Assembly (NCBI RefSeq): GCF_001984195.1
Contig: NZ_MTQN01000012.1
Location: 1,984,001-2,048,000, forward strand
Direction: 5' to 3'
Length of the DNA stretch: 64,000 bases
DNA from: Kribbella sp. ALI-6-A
GTDB taxonomy: Bacteria; Actinomycetota; Actinomycetes; Propionibacteriales; Kribbellaceae
In this document: one piece after another, positions 24,281 to 32,397 of the stretch
Layout of the letters: each line of letters opens with the position of its first letter
How positions within the stretch are numbered: the stretch's first letter is position 1
Program-made: the position numbers and the translations under genes
The notes under the pieces: model-generated
What the model was told of the DNA's origin: nothing
The model's database searches: none
The model's input: only the letters and a program-made list of their open reading frames with translations

Positions 24281-24367
24281 CCTGTCGATGCCGGGGACTA
24301 GCATGCATGTACGGGGGTCGGCCTACACGGCACGTCCGACTCCTCTGAGGCAAGGAGCGCTTTGGCG

Positions 24368-26902
24368 ATGTTTGAACGATTTACGGACCGCGCCCGTCGG
24401 GTAGTCGTCCTGGCTCAGGAAGAGGCCAGGATGCTCAGCCACAACTACATCGGGACCGAGCACATCCTGCTCGGCCTGATCCACGAGGGTGAGGGTGTCG
24501 CCGCCAAGGCTCTCGAGAGCCTGGGTATCTCGCTGGAGGCTGTCCGTTCCCAGGTCGAGGAGATCATCGGCCAGGGACAGCAGGCTCCGAGTGGGCACAT
24601 CCCGTTCACCCCCCGCGCCAAGAAGGTGTTGGAGCTCTCCCTGCGTGAGGCCCTGCAGCTGGGCCACAACTACATCGGCACCGAGCACATCCTGCTCGGC
24701 CTCATCCGCGAGGGTGAGGGTGTCGCCGCGCAGGTCCTGGTCAAGCTCGGTGCGGACCTGAACAAGGTCCGGCAGCAGGTCATCCAGCTGCTGAGCGGAT
24801 ACCAGGGCAAGGAGACGGCCACGGCCGGCGCCGGGGCCACCGAAGGTGCTCCCAGCAGCTCCCTGGTGCTCGACCAGTTCGGCCGGAACTACACCCAGTC
24901 CGCCCGCGAATCGAAGCTCGACCCGGTGATCGGGCGCGAGACCGAGATCGAGCGGGTCATGCAGGTGCTGTCCCGGCGGACCAAGAACAACCCTGTCCTG
25001 ATCGGTGAGCCGGGCGTCGGCAAGACCGCGATCGTGGAGGGTCTGGCCCAGCAGATCGTCCGCGGCGACGTGCCCGAGACGCTCAAGGACAAGCAGATCT
25101 ACTCCCTCGACCTGGGCGCCCTGGTAGCCGGTTCGCGCTACCGCGGTGACTTCGAGGAACGCCTGAAGAAGGTGCTCAAGGAGATCCGCACCCGCGGCGA
25201 CATCGTGCTGTTCATCGACGAGATCCACACCCTCGTCGGGGCCGGCGCGGCCGAGGGCGCGATCGACGCGGCGAGCATCCTGAAGCCGATGCTGGCCCGT
25301 GGTGAGCTGCAGACCATCGGCGCGACCACCCTCGACGAGTACCGCAAGTACGTCGAGAAGGACGCCGCGCTGGAGCGCCGGTTCCAGCCGATCCAGGTGG
25401 CCGAGCCCTCGATCGCGCACACGATCGAGATCCTCAAGGGCCTGCGCGACCGCTACGAGGCGCACCACCGGGTGACCATCACCGACGCCGCCCTGGTCAA
25501 CGCCGCGCAGCTGGCCGACCGGTACATCTCCGACCGGTTCCTGCCGGACAAGGCGATCGACCTGATCGACGAGGCCGGCGCCCGGTTGCGGATCCGCCGG
25601 ATGACCGCTCCGCCGGACCTGCGCGAGTTCGACGAGAAGATCGCGAACGTGCGCCGGGAGAAGGAGTCGGCGATCGACGCCCAGGACTTCGAGCGGGCGG
25701 CTTCTCTGCGCGACGACGAGAAGAAGCTGATCAACGCGAAGGCCGAGCGGGAGAAGCAGTGGAAGGCCGGCGACATGGACGTCGTCGCCGAGGTCGACGA
25801 GGAGCTGATCGCCGAGGTGCTGAGCACCGCGACCGGCATCCCCGTCTTCAAGCTGACCGAGGAGGAGTCCTCGCGGCTGCTGGACATGGAGAAGGAGCTG
25901 GCCAAGCGGTACGTCGGCCAGACCGACGCCGTCAAGGCGCTGTCGCGGTCGATCCGGCGGACCCGTGCGGGTCTGAAGGACCCGCGCCGGCCGAGCGGCT
26001 CGTTCATCTTCGCCGGTCCGTCCGGTGTCGGTAAGACCGAGCTGTCCAAGGCGCTGACCGAGTTCCTGTTCGGCGACGAGAGCGCGCTGATCAGCCTCGA
26101 CATGTCGGAGTACTCCGAGAAGCACACGGCGTCGCGGCTGTTCGGTTCGCCTCCCGGCTACGTCGGTTACGAAGAGGGCGGCCAGCTCACCGAGAAGGTG
26201 CGCCGCAAGCCGTTCAGCGTGGTCCTGTTCGACGAGGTCGAGAAGGCCCACCCGGACATCTTCAACTCGCTGCTGCAGATCCTGGACGAAGGTCGCCTGA
26301 CCGACGCCCAGGGCCGGGTGGTCGACTTCAAGAACACCGTCATCATCATGACCACGAACCTGGGCACCCGGGACATCGCCAAGGCCGTCAGCCTCGGCTT
26401 CTCCCAGGCCAGCGACACCTCGGGCTCGTACGAGAAGATGAAGGCGAAGGTGACCGAGGAGCTCAAGCAGCACTTCCGTCCCGAGTTCCTGAACCGCGTC
26501 GACGAGATCGTCGTCTTCCACCAGCACGGCAAGGAAGAGATCGTCCGGATCGTCGACCTGATGGTCGCCCAGGTGGAGGAGCGCCTCAAGGACAAGGACA
26601 TGGGCATCGAGCTCACGCCCGCGGCCAAGGCTCTCGTCGCCGAGCGCGGCTTCGACCCGGTCCTCGGCGCCCGCCCGCTGCGCCGCGCACTCCAGCGCGA
26701 CGTGGAGGACGTCCTGGCCGAGAAGATCCTGTTCGGGGAACTGCGCCCCGGCCAGATCGTCCTGGTCGACGTGGCCCCCGAGGGCACGGTCAGCTCGGAC
26801 GGGCTTCCGGAGTACTTCACGTTCACCGGAACCCAGAAGAGCACGCCCGACCTGGAGCTCACCGAGATCGCCGGCGGCGGCACCGGTATCCAGGACAGCT
26901 GA
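24368..26902 (+). CDS. clpC: ClpC AAA+ unfoldase of the Clp protease
   Basis: ClpC unfolds substrates and feeds them to ClpP. 844 residues from ATG 24368, which gives the canonical 'MFERFTDRARR' start; TTG 24362 is less likely. A Clp_N double repeat fills about 3-145, with 'HNYIGTEHILLGLI' occurring twice. The first AAA+ module has Walker A 'GEPGVGKT' (213-220). A UVR-containing coiled region lies near 420-465, and the second AAA+ module has 'GPSGVGKT' (550-557) and the ClpP-binding type loop region. The UVR segment identifies ClpC rather than ClpA or ClpB. Two ClgR boxes precede it and a strong hairpin follows. Confidence 0.97.
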   Translation: MFERFTDRARRVVVLAQEEARMLSHNYIGTEHILLGLIHEGEGVAAKALESLGISLEAVRSQVEEIIGQGQQAPSGHIPFTPRAKKVLELSLREALQLGHNYIGTEHILLGLIREGEGVAAQVLVKLGADLNKVRQQVIQLLSGYQGKETATAGAGATEGAPSSSLVLDQFGRNYTQSARESKLDPVIGRETEIERVMQVLSRRTKNNPVLIGEPGVGKTAIVEGLAQQIVRGDVPETLKDKQIYSLDLGALVAGSRYRGDFEERLKKVLKEIRTRGDIVLFIDEIHTLVGAGAAEGAIDAASILKPMLARGELQTIGATTLDEYRKYVEKDAALERRFQPIQVAEPSIAHTIEILKGLRDRYEAHHRVTITDAALVNAAQLADRYISDRFLPDKAIDLIDEAGARLRIRRMTAPPDLREFDEKIANVRREKESAIDAQDFERAASLRDDEKKLINAKAEREKQWKAGDMDVVAEVDEELIAEVLSTATGIPVFKLTEEESSRLLDMEKELAKRYVGQTDAVKALSRSIRRTRAGLKDPRRPSGSFIFAGPSGVGKTELSKALTEFLFGDESALISLDMSEYSEKHTASRLFGSPPGYVGYEEGGQLTEKVRRKPFSVVLFDEVEKAHPDIFNSLLQILDEGRLTDAQGRVVDFKNTVIIMTTNLGTRDIAKAVSLGFSQASDTSGSYEKMKAKVTEELKQHFRPEFLNRVDEIVVFHQHGKEEIVRIVDLMVAQVEERLKDKDMGIELTPAAKALVAERGFDPVLGARPLRRALQRDVEDVLAEKILFGELRPGQIVLVDVAPEGTVSSDGLPEYFTFTGTQKSTPDLELTEIAGGGTGIQDS

Positions 26903-26913
26903 CCCAGTAACTG

Positions 26914-26960
26914 ACGACGAAGGACCCCGCGGACGCTCTGTCCGCGGGGTCCTTCGTCGT
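26914..26960 (+). terminator. Strong hairpin terminator after clpC
   Basis: A 21-bp perfect stem (26914-26934 with 26940-26960) closes a five-base loop, 11 bases after the clpC stop. The T content after the stem is low (TTG just at the end). Confidence 0.8.
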
Positions 26961-27041
26961 TGTGCGTGTGGTCGGCCGACGGCGGGCGTCGTCGGCAGAG
27001 GCCGGTGACGGAGGTGTCCTGGCAGGGATGCAACCTGGTGG

Positions 27042-27628
27042 GTGAACGAGAGCTGGACCGGGCGCGCCGGCGGTAAGGCGTACCGGGGCTCGCGGTCGCT
27101 CGGCGCCGAGCCGGCCCCGCCCGCCGACCAGGCGGCGTGGCGACGCGACGGGTCGCCGACCGGCTGGAACCTCGGCAAGACCGACACGGTGGTGCCGAAG
27201 GACCAGATCATCCGGTCGACGCCCGGGCGTGGCGAGCTGCTCGAGCTGCCCGGCGCCGCCGACCGGTACGACGCCCTGGGGGCTGGTGGCGTGCCGCTTC
27301 GCGAGGTGCTCGCCCTGCCGACGACGCCGGATTGCTGCAGGACACGCCGGCCCCTCCGAAGGTGCGGGCTGCCGCGCTCCGGCTGCTGGCGGGCCTGCCG
27401 GGTGCTCAGGAGGTCGAGCAGAACGTGCCCGACCTGCTGGGCCGCAAGGGAACCGCGGTGAAGTTCTCGTTCCCGGCCTCCTGGCTGGCCATCAAGCTGG
27501 TCATCGACCCGGCGTCCGGCAAGTTCCTCAGCAGCGAACGCACCGGTGGCAAGAACGGCACCACGGTCGGCCTGGAGTCGGGCTGGACCGACGCGAAGCC
27601 GACCGCGCCGGCCGCTGCGCTGCGGTGA
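27042..27628 (+). pseudogene. Decayed CU044_5270-like gene, frameshifted and shortened
   Basis: The first part reads in one frame from 27042, with 'YRGSRSLG', 'DQAAWRRDGSPTGWNLG', 'IIRSTPGRGELLELPG' and 'REVLALP'. Near 27318 homology moves to another frame with 'DDAGLLQDTPAPPKVRAAALRLLAGLPG', 'VPDLLGRKGTAV' and 'GWTDAKPTAPA', ending at TGA 27626-27628. In related proteins, as I remember them, a longer stretch separates these two parts and an N-terminal membrane segment comes before them. So this copy has lost its start, suffered an internal deletion and changed frame. A sequencing error could explain the frame change but not the missing pieces. Confidence 0.6.
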
Positions 27629-27688
27629 TCGACTGATCTCTTCAAGCTGCCGGTGACGCATCCGGAGTCGCCGGCAGCTCGCTGCACG

Positions 27689-28861
27689 TCAGCCCTGCGC
27701 GCAGCCGGTGCACCGATCCCGGCGGCGGTAGTAGTACGCCGCGGTGGCCAGGGCCAGGGACGCACCCCAGAGCGGGAACGGGAAGAGCAGCAGGTGTCCG
27801 ACATTGGTGAGGAGGGACTCCTCGGGAACCCACAGCATGGGGACGAGGGAAACACTGCCGACCAGGAGGAGCGTGGCGGCGGTCGCGGCGGGGATCAGGG
27901 CAGCCTTGAGGGCGACCGGCTGGCCGGCCAGGAACGGAACCCAGCGAGGCCAGATTTCACCCCAGGGACGGATCAGGCCCAGGGTGACGATGCCCGAGGT
28001 CAGAGCGATCAGCCCGAGGCCGAGCCCGAACAACCGGATGCCTGGTTGGGCCTCCAGATCGGAGGCTTGGACACCGAGGCCGATCGGACTGGGGAGCAGC
28101 CAGGTCATCCGGAGCAGGGCGTAGGGCATCGGGCAGAGCGCCGCGACGACGGTGGCCCAGAAGCCCCAGCGACGGGCGAGCTCCGGTTGCGTCCAGCGTG
28201 CGCCGGGGCGGCCGCAGCGGGCGCATCGACCTCGGACGTTCCGCAGAGCTCGTACGCCGAGCACGGCCCAACCGGCACCGAGCAGGAACGCACCGAAGAC
28301 GAAGAGCGGCTGGGAGCCCACTCGCTCCGGCACACTGGCCAGACCCGAACCGAGCCCCTGGAACGCCTTCCAGTCGAACAGCCCGGTGGTGAGTTGCACA
28401 GCGGCGGCGAACCCCAGCAGGACCAGCAGAAGTGCTCGGGTGGTCTGCTGGCGCAGGGCACCGGCCACGACGAAGCCCAGAGCCACTGGCACGCCGACCA
28501 GGACCAGCAGATAGCCCGCGATGACCACCAGGCTCATGCTCGGGGCCAGCAGACCGAAGAAGATCGCCTCCACGGCAGTGAAAGTCAGCAGCGGCCGGTA
28601 CGCCGTCGGCGTCCAGCCGGTTCGGAGGTGGCTGAGCGCGGCGGGCACTCCGAGGACGCCGAGCAACGCGACGAGGCCGGCTCCCACCTGCTCGGGCAGG
28701 AAGGCCAGCGGCGTGACCTTGTCGCCGTCCGTGCTCGGACCGAACGGGTACCAGTCGGCGCCGAGCAGCCAGATCACACCGAGTACGCCGTACAGGAGGG
28801 ACAGGGCTGCGACGGCGACTGGTAGTCGGCTGGTGCGCGTGGCCGGGGTGGTGACGGTCAT
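27689..28861 (-). CDS. Multi-pass membrane protein of unknown function with paired cysteines
   Basis: 390 residues from ATG 28861, chosen for its GGAGGA Shine-Dalgarno four bases upstream; the frame continues upstream to a GTG at 29038 but that part looks non-membrane and low in conservation. About ten hydrophobic helices. A cytoplasmic loop holds 'CARCGRPGARW', and the C-terminus ends 'RCTGCAQG'; the two CxxC pairs could bind one zinc ion. No transporter or enzyme signature was recognised. It starts a block of poorly known membrane proteins and is divergent from the secreted protein at 29118. Confidence 0.75.
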   Translation of the reverse strand: MTVTTPATRTSRLPVAVAALSLLYGVLGVIWLLGADWYPFGPSTDGDKVTPLAFLPEQVGAGLVALLGVLGVPAALSHLRTGWTPTAYRPLLTFTAVEAIFFGLLAPSMSLVVIAGYLLVLVGVPVALGFVVAGALRQQTTRALLLVLLGFAAAVQLTTGLFDWKAFQGLGSGLASVPERVGSQPLFVFGAFLLGAGWAVLGVRALRNVRGRCARCGRPGARWTQPELARRWGFWATVVAALCPMPYALLRMTWLLPSPIGLGVQASDLEAQPGIRLFGLGLGLIALTSGIVTLGLIRPWGEIWPRWVPFLAGQPVALKAALIPAATAATLLLVGSVSLVPMLWVPEESLLTNVGHLLLFPFPLWGASLALATAAYYYRRRDRCTGCAQG

Positions 28862-29117
28862 CGAATCCTCCGGTGCTCGTTGTTCTTCCACCGTGCCGCC
28901 GGAGGGCGGTGGAGCGCTTCCGTCCTGCGAGGGGTTCGGCTCCCTCTCGCGGGTGAACCGCGTCCTGACCACGGCCGGATCGGCTGCCGTCGGGTCGGAC
29001 CGCAACCTTTCGGCGAGCCGCAGGAGGTGGTTGAGCACGGGTATCGGTCACAATGAGTGGGCATCCGTAGCGGCTTCGGTGACGGGGCCGGGCTGCAGGA
29101 CCGTCGAGGAGACCTGG

Positions 29118-29675
29118 ATGGGACGCCGCAAGCATCGGGGCAAGGCGCTGGTCGCGGGGTGGTGGCGAGTGCTGGCGATCGTGAGTGTGCTGGCGGCGGT
29201 GGCGGGGTGGGGTACGGCTGTCGTGACGTCGCGGTCGAACGACGCGTCGCCGGCAGAGAGTGGGCCGCCGGCGGAGAGTGGGCCGCCGGCCCGATCGGTG
29301 GAGATCACGACGCCACCGGCCGAAGGTCAGGTATCGGAGGTCGAGCGGGTGTCGGGGGCGGTGCGAGACCTGCAGCCCGGCGAAGTGGTGTGGGTTCTGG
29401 TGAGACGGTCCGGAGCGGCCGAGCTGTTCTACCCAGCGGCGGGACCGTGCCCGAGTGTGGGCGACACGTGGGCGTGCCCGCAGGTGCGGATCGGCGGTAC
29501 GGCGCCGACGGGAACCTTCGAGTTGACCCCGGTCATCGTCGACGGTCAAGGGCAGCAGACGCTGGTCGACTACCTGCGCAGCGCCGGCGTGACGTCCAGC
29601 GGCCCCGGGCTGGCGCAGCTTCCCGAGGGTGTCGTCCAGGAAGGTCCGTCGATCAGAGTGTCCCGGGCACGCTGA
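29118..29675 (+). CDS. Membrane-anchored extracytoplasmic protein, unknown
   Basis: 185 residues from ATG 29118, with GAGGAG upstream. A basic N-terminus ('MGRRKHRGK') and one helix (about 17-37) anchor it. A Pro/Ser linker contains a directly repeated 'AESGPP' caused by a tandem 18-base duplication near 29255-29290. The outer domain (about 60-185) has two cysteines in 'CPSVGDTWACPQVRIG', likely a disulfide. The pattern 'SGAVRDLQPGEVVWVLVR' resembles small Ig-like domains of actinomycete surface proteins; no firm family. Confidence 0.7.
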   Translation: MGRRKHRGKALVAGWWRVLAIVSVLAAVAGWGTAVVTSRSNDASPAESGPPAESGPPARSVEITTPPAEGQVSEVERVSGAVRDLQPGEVVWVLVRRSGAAELFYPAAGPCPSVGDTWACPQVRIGGTAPTGTFELTPVIVDGQGQQTLVDYLRSAGVTSSGPGLAQLPEGVVQEGPSIRVSRAR

Positions 29676-29703
29676 GCGGCTCTGTTTCTTCCCGAGGGTG
29701 AGT

Positions 29704-30210
29704 TCAGAAGTTCTGGCGCAGGCGCCGGACGGCATCGGCGAGTGACTCGGCGTCGGGCTCGGCCGGGTCCGCGTGATTGGCGACCAGTTGGGCGGCGGCG
29801 CAGAGGAGCCAGATCAGGCCGGTGACGACGGCTGTCGAGGGGCCCGGCCCTGGCCAGGTGCCGCTGATCGGGCTGGGAGTGGTGGCCTGCCAACCGCCCG
29901 CTGCGTAGACCATCGCGACGACTCCGGAGAGGGCGGGCGCCAGCTGACCTGGCCGCAGAAGCAGTGCGAGCGCGCTCACGACCAGTCCGGCGAGCCAAGT
30001 GAGCGCCAGCTTCGGCTGGGTCTCGACGCCGAGCTGCCAGACGGACTGCCCGAGGCGGCGGCTGAAGACCCACGGCAGCAGCAGAGCCACCCCAGCAGCC
30101 AGTACGGCGAGCAGCGTCGCCCGGCCGAACCACCTGTGCTGCGCGACCGCCTGCCGTCGCTCCTCTTGCTCCAGCCTGCGCGGCAGCAGCTCATCGGGAA
30201 GCTCAGCCAT
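29704..30210 (-). CDS. Small four-helix membrane protein, unknown
   Basis: 168 residues from ATG 30210. The start overlaps the stop of the larger upstream gene by eight bases, so the two are probably translated together. A charged N-terminus rich in Arg and Glu (about 1-30) precedes four hydrophobic helices (about 31-50, 63-82, 86-104, 120-141). The C-terminal tail is acidic and then basic ('DAVRRLRQNF'). It likely works with the 701-residue protein encoded just upstream. No recognised family. Confidence 0.7.
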   Translation of the reverse strand: MAELPDELLPRRLEQEERRQAVAQHRWFGRATLLAVLAAGVALLLPWVFSRRLGQSVWQLGVETQPKLALTWLAGLVVSALALLLRPGQLAPALSGVVAMVYAAGGWQATTPSPISGTWPGPGPSTAVVTGLIWLLCAAAQLVANHADPAEPDAESLADAVRRLRQNF

Positions 30211-32308
30211 CGGCACCCACCGGCAAGATCCGGTACGACGCCGAGCCGCCGGCGATCTTCCGCTGATCGCACCGGGCAGCTGGCTCACCAGCAGCCGGGT
30301 AGGACGCCGCAGCGGCAGCAGCGTCGGGGACGACGAGCACCTGGTCCCCACCACCCGGCGCCACCCCCAGTACGACGGATCCGTCGGCCCGAGCCTCGAT
30401 ACTCGCCACACCGGCGACGCGCCCCGGCAGCGGCCGCAGTACGCCGTCCGGTGTGACGACAGCGGTCTCAGAGTTCCCGCCGAGCCAAAGGTTGCCGCCC
30501 ACGTCGACGGCGAACGCTCCGACCGTCAACGACGAGCTGGCTGGGTCCCGACTCAACGGGCAGCCGGCCGGAGCGACTCCCGTGAGCTGCACAGGTCCAG
30601 CGCCCGGTCGCTGAAGGGCAACTCCCCCCGGACCCGTCTGCCGAGCCACTGTGCCGTCAGGCCCGGCGGAGACCGGGGCGCCGGCACCGGCGATCTGGAA
30701 CTGGTCCAGTCTCATCCCGACGCGAAGTGCTGAAGCCGGGATCCGCCAAGTGCGCGTGCCACCCCAGATGACGATCGAGTGGTCCGCGTTCCGCTGGGTG
30801 AAGGCCGGGCCGGTGCCGGTGGCGAGCACCTCGACGCCCGGCGTGACGTAGTACGTGCCGTCGGGGTTCTGGTGGCGCAGGCTGATGTCGGCGCTCACCA
30901 GGTCGAGCGGCACGGACAGCACGGCCCACGGCCGATCGCCGGCTCCACCGGCGAGCAGCAGCATCCGCTGGTCGGTGACGCCGAGCAGAGCCGGGGGAGT
31001 CGGGCCATGGGCCAATGTGACCTGGGGAAGCGCGACGTCGTCGGCGTACGCGAAGACTGTCGAGCTCTCCGAGCCGGTGCGGCCGAGCAGCCACGTGCCC
31101 GGCGTACCGTCGAGTCGGCCGGCGATCGAGTCGAGCGGGTCCGACGTACCGATCGCAACGCGCATGCCCATCGCGTCCTGCAGTTGGCCCCCGTTGAGGT
31201 CCAGGAGCCGGTGCGGCGCACCGGCGACGCCCTCCGGCCGGTACGGCGCTGCTGACGCGTCGGGAACGAGCAGTCCGCCGACCAGCCCGAGCGCGGCCGC
31301 TGCCGCGACGACTGGGAGCTGTCGCAAGGGCAGCAAGCTGACCACGACCAGCAGGACGCCGAGTGCCAGCGCGATCCAGGCGCCGAGGCCTGGGCGGTAG
31401 CCGACGCCGTCCGGGAGACGCGGGGGAAGCTGCATGAGGGCGTACAGCGTGCCGGTGATAGTCAGCGCTCCGGTAGCGGCAGCAGCAGTACGTCGTACTA
31501 GCCGGGCGCGGGCAACCAGAGTCGTGAGAGCCAGTACCGCGACGAGCACTGCCCACGGAACCGCAGAGGGAAGTTCCCAGAGCTGTGCGCGGAGCAGACC
31601 GGCCTCGGCGCCCGCCGGACCGAGCGCGACGGGGTCGACCAGCTCGCGCCAGGGCAGCACCGTCGAGAGCAAGAGGAGTGCCGAGGCGGCCGCCGGGACG
31701 AGGGCCGCGGTCGCTCCTCGAGCCGGCCGAACGGGGACGAGATCGCAGAGATGGACAAAGGTTGCCCGCAATTCGGACTGGTTCAGAGGTTCGTCGGCGA
31801 CCGATTCGCCGCGGTCCCGCAGGACCCCGCGGGCCGGGAATGGGCGAGTCGCCCAGTGTGCGCAGACCGCCACTGCCAGCGTTCCGCCGACGAGCGTGCC
31901 GATCACAGCCGGTGAAGTGGAGCAACCCGATCGGCCCTGAACCACCAGACCAGTCCAGATCGCTGCGGTGAGCACGGCCAGTCCCGGCGCGGCCCAGCCG
32001 CGCACTCGGCGCCGTACCGTCAATCGGTCCGCCCACAAGCGATCCGCGAGCACGACGGCGACCAGCGCGACCGGCAACGCGAGCGCCGGACCACGTCCGT
32101 CGACTGGTTGGGTGGTGGCTCGCCACAGGTAACAGCCTGTGCTCGCCGAGCCCGGCAGCAGCACCGAAACCGCTGTGACCACAGCGAGTGCGGCCAGCGC
32201 GAGGCCGTGCCACTCGGTCCGCCGGATGGCCGCGCGATGCCGCAGCGTCTCCACCTGTAACAGGCCCGCCGCTGCCTGCGATTCAGTGGGAAGATCACGC
32301 AACGGCAT
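30203..32308 (-). CDS. Large membrane protein with extracytoplasmic propeller-like domain, unknown
   Basis: 701 residues from ATG 32308; a longer frame upstream is low quality. The first half (about 30-375) has around nine hydrophobic helices. The second half is a soluble, Gly-rich domain with recurring 'G-x-D-G-T-V' type strands ('SAGPDGTVARQ', 'AFAVDVGGNLWLGG', 'VVTPDGVLRPLPG', 'IEARADGSVVLG'), which resembles an NHL-like beta-propeller. Its 3' end overlaps the small four-helix gene. It is divergent from the Scy-like gene with about 90 bases between starts. Sensor or cell-envelope roles are possible but unproven. Confidence 0.72.
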   Translation of the reverse strand: MPLRDLPTESQAAAGLLQVETLRHRAAIRRTEWHGLALAALAVVTAVSVLLPGSASTGCYLWRATTQPVDGRGPALALPVALVAVVLADRLWADRLTVRRRVRGWAAPGLAVLTAAIWTGLVVQGRSGCSTSPAVIGTLVGGTLAVAVCAHWATRPFPARGVLRDRGESVADEPLNQSELRATFVHLCDLVPVRPARGATAALVPAAASALLLLSTVLPWRELVDPVALGPAGAEAGLLRAQLWELPSAVPWAVLVAVLALTTLVARARLVRRTAAAATGALTITGTLYALMQLPPRLPDGVGYRPGLGAWIALALGVLLVVVSLLPLRQLPVVAAAAALGLVGGLLVPDASAAPYRPEGVAGAPHRLLDLNGGQLQDAMGMRVAIGTSDPLDSIAGRLDGTPGTWLLGRTGSESSTVFAYADDVALPQVTLAHGPTPPALLGVTDQRMLLLAGGAGDRPWAVLSVPLDLVSADISLRHQNPDGTYYVTPGVEVLATGTGPAFTQRNADHSIVIWGGTRTWRIPASALRVGMRLDQFQIAGAGAPVSAGPDGTVARQTGPGGVALQRPGAGPVQLTGVAPAGCPLSRDPASSSLTVGAFAVDVGGNLWLGGNSETAVVTPDGVLRPLPGRVAGVASIEARADGSVVLGVAPGGGDQVLVVPDAAAAAASYPAAGEPAARCDQRKIAGGSASYRILPVGADG

Positions 32309-32397
32309 AAAAAAGAAGCTACCCGTAGCCGGATGTGGCTCGTTGTAAGAGCATGACTGCGCCAAGTGGACCCGGACTGTTGGAGAGGGGGCCGGAG

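Noticed and set aside
24323..27661. Open frame of more than 1100 codons antisense to clpC
   Set aside because: It is the mirror of a highly conserved gene in GC-rich DNA; composition is Leu/Gly/Arg/Asp-rich with no family likeness and no ribosome site.
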